A stretch of DNA of 10,194 nt from positions 1 to 10,194 of the forward strand of contig JAATVP010000198.1 in NCBI GenBank assembly GCA_014523625.1. The letters run 5' to 3'. The notes under the pieces were generated by a model. It saw nothing but the letters and a program-made list of their open reading frames with translations. It was not told the DNA's origin and ran no database searches. Source of the stretch: Nitrososphaerales archaeon TH5896. Lineage in GTDB: Archaea; Thermoproteota; Nitrososphaeria; Nitrososphaerales; Nitrososphaeraceae. Position 1 is the stretch's first letter. Each line of letters begins with the position of its first letter. The position numbers and the translations under genes were made by a program. Of the stretch, positions 6,865 to 10,194 are shown piece by piece.

Positions 6865-7459
6865 CATTCATAGCAATGCTCGAGTGGTTGTAGTTGGTGT
6901 GCCGGGGGTAGGTAAAACGACTGTCATCACTCAAGCTGCTGAACAATTGAACCAAATAGGGTCAAAAACACAGGTGATGGTATTTGGTTCTCTAATGTTA
7001 GACGAGGCGAAGAAAATGAGTATTGGAGAAAGGGATGAGATGCGGAAACTATCGGTTACTGCTCAGCGTCAACTTCAAGTAATGGCAGCCAAGAGAATCA
7101 GTACGGTACAGGGTGTCAATCTTATAATCGATACTCATCTTTTCATCAATACTAGAGAAGGAAGATATCCAGGTATGCCACGAAATCTTTTGGATATATT
7201 GTCTCCTACGCATTTGGTCATGATTTCAGCAGATCCTGAAGAAATATTTGCACGAAGGATGCAAGACAATACAAGAAATAGAGATCTAATTTCCATAGAC
7301 GGAATTAAAAATGATTTGGAGGTTGCAATCAGCATGATAGCAACGACATCTGTGTTGACTGGCTCTCCTTTTAGGATAATCTTCAACCACAGGGATAAGC
7401 TACAAGATGCTGTCAGTGAAGTCGTAGAACTTTTGTCAATTAAAGGTGAGAGAAATTGA
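6851..7459 (+). CDS. adkA: Adenylate kinase, archaeal AdkA type
   Basis: AdkA converts AMP and ATP to two ADP in the cytoplasm. The P-loop GVPGVGKTT is at residues 16-24 and is preceded by the beta strand RVVVV, exactly as in the archaeal AdkA family. Later parts include MSIGERDEMRKLS, VQGVNLIIDTHLFINTREGRYPGMP, where the DTH motif is characteristic, and LVMISADPEEIFARRMQDNTRNRD (the arginine-rich lid region). The start is uncertain. I chose TTG 6851, which overlaps secY by 14 nt and gives 202 residues with a ten-residue lead-in to the first strand. GTG 6884 would cut into that strand, and upstream in-frame starts (TTG 6803, ATG 6821) would only add sequence templated by the secY C-terminus. 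The usual family length of about 190-200 fits this choice. Confidence 0.9.
   Translation: MAGNNIHSNARVVVVGVPGVGKTTVITQAAEQLNQIGSKTQVMVFGSLMLDEAKKMSIGERDEMRKLSVTAQRQLQVMAAKRISTVQGVNLIIDTHLFINTREGRYPGMPRNLLDILSPTHLVMISADPEEIFARRMQDNTRNRDLISIDGIKNDLEVAISMIATTSVLTGSPFRIIFNHRDKLQDAVSEVVELLSIKGERN
7445..7449 (+). promoter_or_regulatory. Shine-Dalgarno sequence deciding the EMC3-family TTG start
   Basis: GGTGA lies near the end of adkA, 6 nt before TTG 7456. The optimal spacing supports that TTG over the first ATG in frame at 7489, which has no comparable site. Confidence 0.6.
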
Positions 7460-8073
7460 TACCTCAAGGCATTATTGACTCCTTTATCATGCAGTTGCCA
7501 GGTCTAACTCCTCACTATACAAAGAATCCAGTTTTTCCTGACATGGTATCAGCTCTAATTGTGGCGGCACTAATTGCTATAGGGATGAACTTTGCTATGG
7601 CTCTACTTAGGAAACGGACAACAGACATTGACAAGATGAATAGGGTTATGAAAGAAACCAACGAATGGCGAAAGGAGTATACAGATGCTATCAGGAAACG
7701 CGATAAAGTTAGAGTTGAGGAGCTAAAAAAGAAGCAAGCTTCAGTAAACAAGATGACAATGGAGATGCAACAGCAGCAGATGAGGCCCATGCTCATTTAT
7801 ATGATGCCTTCACTGTTGGTCTGGATACTTGTCTTCCCAGCCATATTTGGTGCTACTGCTGGTCTTTCTCCTATCCAAATTCCTTGGATAACCTGTAGCC
7901 CAGAAAACGTTCAGCTGGATCAGCAAGTCGACGCTGATGGCCAACCAAAGGGTGCCTGCTCTATTCCTGGGGAGATTTTTCTATGGGGCTGGTTTCTGAT
8001 TACATCCTTTGCATTTAGCGGCATAATCTCTAAGGTAACCAAAACGTCTATGCCTAGCCTTACCGGAAATTGA
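7456..8073 (+). CDS. EMC3/TMCO1-family (DUF106) membrane insertase of the Oxa1 superfamily
   Basis: Archaeal DUF106 proteins belong to the Oxa1/YidC/EMC3 superfamily and are thought to help insert membrane proteins. This 205-residue protein has the expected plan: a short N-terminus, transmembrane helix 1 (about 31-51), a highly charged cytoplasmic helical hairpin or coiled coil (about 53-110, rich in K, E, R and Q), then helix 2 (112-133) and helix 3 (172-192). The segment QQQMRPMLIYMMPSLLVWILVFPAIFG is typical of the family. A loop between helices 2 and 3 (134-171) is predicted to lie outside and contains Cys147 and Cys168. The TTG start overlaps the adkA stop as TTGA and has GGTGA 6 nt upstream. 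Its position in the secY operon, common in archaea, supports a joint role with the Sec channel. Biochemical activity is inferred from family only. Confidence 0.88.
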   Translation: MIPQGIIDSFIMQLPGLTPHYTKNPVFPDMVSALIVAALIAIGMNFAMALLRKRTTDIDKMNRVMKETNEWRKEYTDAIRKRDKVRVEELKKKQASVNKMTMEMQQQQMRPMLIYMMPSLLVWILVFPAIFGATAGLSPIQIPWITCSPENVQLDQQVDADGQPKGACSIPGEIFLWGWFLITSFAFSGIISKVTKTSMPSLTGN

Positions 8074-8738
8074 ACTTAAGAAACCAAACATCCAAAGAAT
8101 CCATCCATGTTAAGAATATTCATGGTAGCAGGGCAGTGTCTGGCGACAGTCATAACAAGGGAAAAACATTCTCAATAATTGTGTCAGGTTGGCCTGCCGT
8201 TGGTAAAACCACTGTTGGAGCGGAGCTAGCTAAGGAATTCGGACTGAAGATTTACAACGGTGGCGATATCCTTAAGCAGATCGCTACTAACATGGGATAT
8301 CGAACATCTGGTCCTGATTGGTGGGACAGTAATGAGGGAAGACAATTTATGGAGAAAAGGAGGAATGATCCTACTTCTGATAGAGAAGTGGATAATATGT
8401 TGAAGGAGATCATTAGAAAGGGTAATGCTGTGGTCACAAGTTATACTCTTCCATGGTTAATAGACGACAAATGTATCAAATTATGGCTTCAAGGATCCCC
8501 CAAGAACAGAGCTATCCGAATGGCCAAAAGGGACAACATAAGTATTGCTGTGGCCAAAGAAATCGTTAGGGAAAGAGATCTCAAGAATAGGCAAATTTAT
8601 GCGGAACTTTATGGATTTCAGTTCGGGAAGGATCTTTCTGTATTTGATTTCTCATTGAATACGGATATGATGAATCTTGAGTGTCTAATAGAGATATCAA
8701 AGGATATAATAAGGAAGGTAAAAAATAGGCAAGCCTGA
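8070..8738 (+). CDS. cmk: Cytidylate kinase, archaeal type
   Basis: Cmk phosphorylates CMP (and dCMP) to the diphosphate with ATP. The P-loop GWPAVGKTT is at 40-48, followed by the NMP-binding part YNGGDILKQIATNMGY (62-77), where the family usually has a similar S-x-GD-hydrophobic-hydrophobic-R. Next come DREVDNMLKEIIRKGNAVVTSYTLPWL (104-130) and the lid with ERDLKNRQIYAELYGF (168-183), ending DLSVFDFSLNTDMMNLE, all matching archaeal Cmk. TTG 8070 gives 222 residues with about 32 non-conserved, polar residues before the first strand. GTG 8136 would give 200 residues, closer to the usual length. I keep TTG because it overlaps the previous stop as TTGA, the same junction seen at adkA/EMC3, but neither start has a good ribosome binding site. 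It appears to be the last gene of the operon. Confidence 0.88.
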   Translation: MNLRNQTSKESIHVKNIHGSRAVSGDSHNKGKTFSIIVSGWPAVGKTTVGAELAKEFGLKIYNGGDILKQIATNMGYRTSGPDWWDSNEGRQFMEKRRNDPTSDREVDNMLKEIIRKGNAVVTSYTLPWLIDDKCIKLWLQGSPKNRAIRMAKRDNISIAVAKEIVRERDLKNRQIYAELYGFQFGKDLSVFDFSLNTDMMNLECLIEISKDIIRKVKNRQA

Positions 8739-8749
8739 AAGTCAGATAG

Positions 8750-8760
8750 TTCTTTATTTC
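8750..8760 (+). terminator. Possible T-rich terminator after cmk
   Basis: The non-template strand reads TTCTTTATTTC, starting 12 nt after the cmk stop. Archaeal RNA polymerase terminates at T-rich tracts without needing a hairpin. The tract is interrupted by C and A and is therefore weak. Confidence 0.25.
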
Positions 8761-9061
8761 CTAATAGCCCTCTAGAATCATATTCTGGCGTTCATCCTAA
8801 GCGCGGAAACATTGCAGTAATCGACCTATTGCGAATCGTGATCTATAGTGTGGTCGAGTTCTATTCATTGAGTTATGCAAGACGGTAACAGTCTAGGTGT
8901 GGGGAACTAGATAGTCCTCCAATTGTGATTGAAGACCCATTTTACAGCCGGTACAATCCTGTCCAAAGAGTCGCTAGTCATCAATCTTACTGGGATCCGA
9001 TTCTGTTTAAGTCTGATGATTTGCCCCGTTGGCTGCGATAGACCCTCAGATCTTTGAATAG

Positions 9062-9069
9062 TATAAAAT
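9062..9069 (+). promoter_or_regulatory. TATA-like element in the intergenic region
   Basis: TATAAAAT would place plus-strand initiation near 9090. No protein gene begins downstream, so if real it would drive a non-coding RNA covering the inverted repeats at 9211-9256 and 9329-9356. AT-rich octamers occur by chance in spacers, so this is a candidate only. Confidence 0.25.
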
Positions 9070-9210
9070 TAAACGCCATACGCAATCTTAACGCGTGTTT
9101 TGGGAAGGAAAATTTCTGATTTACAAAAGTTCTTTTCAGTGGAAACATAACGGCTATCAGCCTCAAAGGATTGTTACCTAAGCCTAGTAATAAAGACTTT
9201 AGCCTGCAAG

Positions 9211-9256
9211 GCCTCTTTTGCGAACCTCATTGCCAAAGAGGCGATACATGAGTTCG
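9211..9256. repeat. Interleaved inverted repeats, possible H-type pseudoknot
   Basis: GCCTCTTT (9211-9218) is perfectly complementary to AAAGAGGC (9235-9242). Within the intervening loop, CGAACCTCAT (9221-9230) pairs with ATGAGTTCG (9248-9256) apart from one bulged base. The order stem1-5', stem2-5', stem1-3', stem2-3' is that of an H-type pseudoknot. Alternatively, the two hairpins exclude each other. The connecting segments are short (2, 4 and 5 nt), so simultaneous formation would be sterically tight. Confidence 0.35.
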
Positions 9257-9328
9257 GCCATTGTCAAGGCCTTCGACACTGTCCACTTGATTCATATGCA
9301 ACGTGTAAGAGCAAGACCGTTCCATATA

Positions 9329-9356
9329 CCGACAATAAGGGAATGTAGATTGTCGG
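9329..9356. repeat. Perfect 8-bp inverted repeat with 12-nt loop
   Basis: CCGACAAT (9329-9336) and ATTGTCGG (9349-9356) are exact reverse complements around a 12-nt loop. It could be an RNA hairpin on either strand or a protein binding site. No T-tract follows closely on the plus strand, which argues against a simple terminator. Confidence 0.4.
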
Positions 9357-9417
9357 CTCCGAAGACTTTCCATCCGTTTACTAAATACTAATTCGAAAAC
9401 CTATACCTCACATGGCC

Positions 9418-9437
9418 ATCCTCTTAAGTAAGGGGAT
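9418..9437 (-). terminator. Hairpin just downstream of the minus-strand gene
   Basis: ATCCTCTT (9418-9425) pairs with AAGGGGAT (9430-9437) around a 4-nt loop; one pair is non-Watson-Crick (G-U or A-C, depending on the strand transcribed). It begins 17 nt beyond the stop of the gene ending at 9455. On the minus strand a short T run (GGTTTTCG) lies about 15 nt further on. It could be a 3'-end structure or processing site; hairpin terminators are not the rule in archaea. Confidence 0.3.
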
Positions 9438-9454
9438 CCTGCGACTGGGTGGAA

Positions 9455-10180
9455 TCATTGCCCAAAGATAGTCCATCCCATTTTCCTACTATTAATCTCC
9501 TGTCTCGCTCTTATTTGGATTCTCCGAACCTCTTCGATGGATTGTTGATCTTTTTTGGTTAGACCGTCGACGGCACGAACCTGTTGACTCCCATATTCTT
9601 GACCGGAACTAAACTGTTCCTGTGATCGTGGTATTCCACTTCCGTGTTGATTTAGTCGGCTCCGCCTATTCTCTCCTTGTCCAATAAACTGTCCTAAAGG
9701 TTCTAATTCTCTACTTGGCATCTGGGATGTCGTGCTATTGCTATGAAAAAATGCCCTATCAATGGGCGGTAGATTATTACTAGCAGTCATTTCGAAATTA
9801 GAATCGAGTAAATTAACTCGATCGTCTTGGCCAAGTTCTTTCATTAACGGCTTTTCTCCTTGTCGATCAAAGCGGTTGTTATTCTTTTCTTCAGCTCTTG
9901 ATAATAAGCTGGTATCACCTTTTGTATTGTCGTCTATTCTTAATTGTTCTGCTTTAGAATTGTTTGATTGAGAGATCCAGACTCCGCCAGCTAACATCTT
10001 TACGAGTTCCTTGTCTTTCACTTCAACATCTCGTTTCTTCGCTTCCATATACTTGATGACCGCATGAATTGCTTTAGCATGTGCTTTGACTAGTTTGTCT
10101 AAAATGTCTTGAAATTGACGGCCATCTAATCCATTTTGGCTAGCAGCCAAAGTTCTCACGAGATTTTCCCTGTTTCCCAT
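9455..10180 (-). CDS. Unrecognised hydrophilic, largely disordered protein
   Basis: I do not recognise this 241-residue protein. Residues 1-70 look like a compact helical region (QFQDILDKLVKAHAKAIHAV, then KYMEAKKRDVEVKDKELVKMLAGG). Residues 71-205 are low in hydrophobics, rich in N, Q, S, R and E, and probably disordered. Residues 206-230 (TKKDQQSIEEVRRIQIRARQEI) look like a charged amphipathic helix, and the chain ends MGWTIFGQ. There is no cysteine, no signal peptide and no membrane segment, so it is probably cytoplasmic. ATG 10180 is chosen because GATGTGA sits just upstream and an in-frame M-G-N start follows. It converges with the ribosomal operon and is not part of it. Two ordered ends joined by a disordered linker suggest an adaptor or scaffold, but that is a guess. 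The long open frame and protein-like ends make it a probable gene. Confidence 0.7.
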   Translation of the reverse strand: MGNRENLVRTLAASQNGLDGRQFQDILDKLVKAHAKAIHAVIKYMEAKKRDVEVKDKELVKMLAGGVWISQSNNSKAEQLRIDDNTKGDTSLLSRAEEKNNNRFDRQGEKPLMKELGQDDRVNLLDSNFEMTASNNLPPIDRAFFHSNSTTSQMPSRELEPLGQFIGQGENRRSRLNQHGSGIPRSQEQFSSGQEYGSQQVRAVDGLTKKDQQSIEEVRRIQIRARQEINSRKMGWTIFGQ

Positions 10181-10194
10181 TTCACATCTAATCA

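Larger units (their letters stand above)
8739..9454. other. Long intergenic region without a convincing gene
   Basis: These 716 nt separate cmk from a convergent minus-strand gene. The longest open stretch I found is a plus-strand frame of about 65 codons from about 9152 to 9348, between stops, with no ATG and no ribosome binding site before it. Its translation (containing HEFGHCQGLRHC) is unlike any family I recognise. I found no tRNA T-loop pattern and no RNase P or SRP RNA signature on either strand. The stretch holds several inverted repeats (8821-8857, 8901-8920, 9211-9256, 9329-9356, 9418-9437) and one TATA-like element. It could contain an unannotated RNA or be relaxed spacer DNA. Confidence 0.6.

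Noticed and set aside
9207..9272. Direct repeat CAAGGCCT at 9207 and 9265
   Set aside because: Only 8 bases and overlapping other repeats; too short to indicate a target duplication or array.
9152..9348. About 65-codon open stretch on the plus strand with several Cys and His residues, possibly a transposase or zinc-finger remnant
   Set aside because: No ATG or ribosome binding site precedes it, no family is recognisable, and no terminal inverted repeats or target duplication frame it.
8739..9454. tRNA, RNase P RNA, SRP RNA or box C/D RNA in the intergenic region
   Set aside because: No T-loop consensus, no GAGGAAAGTCC-type core and no well-spaced C and D boxes; the near matches at 9012-9019 and, on the minus strand, at 9360-9375 do not fit.

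Overview
The window is archaeal chromosomal DNA of moderate-to-low GC. The ribosomal proteins are archaeal in type (a 152-residue uL30, a uS5 with the CGSWECRC segment). AdkA-type adenylate kinase, an EMC3/DUF106 membrane protein beside SecY, TATA-box promoters with very short leaders, and frequent TTG starts all agree. The gene order and a long intergenic stretch with a low-complexity Q/N/S-rich protein fit a mesophilic Nitrososphaeria (Thaumarchaeota) best. That lineage is inference, not proof.

Layout. (1) Positions 1-1235, minus strand: LarC, the nickel-insertion enzyme of nickel-pincer nucleotide (NPN) biosynthesis, cut by the left edge close to its C-terminus. (2) Positions 1236-1349: a divergent promoter region with a TATA-like element for each direction. 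(3) Positions 1350-3137, plus strand: malate dehydrogenase and LarB, the first NPN enzyme, 33 nt apart and probably cotranscribed. (4) Positions 3138-3213: a new promoter and a leader with two overlapping inverted repeats and an 8-codon upstream ORF. (5) Positions 3214-8738: a tight spc-type operon, uL18-uS5-uL30-(24-codon small ORF)-uL15-SecY-AdkA-EMC3 family-Cmk, with short gaps or overlaps at every junction. (6) Positions 8739-9454: about 0.7 kb without a convincing gene, holding several inverted repeats, one arranged like an H-type pseudoknot. (7) Positions 9455-10180, minus strand: an unrecognised, largely disordered 241-residue protein.

How the genes work together. The operon joins ribosome assembly (uL18 binds 5S rRNA; uS5, uL30, uL15) to membrane protein insertion (SecY channel and an EMC3-family insertase) and to nucleotide kinases (AdkA, Cmk). 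On the left, two of the three core NPN genes flank malate dehydrogenase. LarE and any NPN-dependent racemase are not in the window. The adjacency suggests, without proving, that the cofactor serves an enzyme acting on malate or another 2-hydroxyacid.

The least explained items are the small ORF between uL30 and uL15, the uL18 leader, the structured gap after cmk, and the lar-mdh association. I saw no IS element, CRISPR array, tRNA or rRNA.
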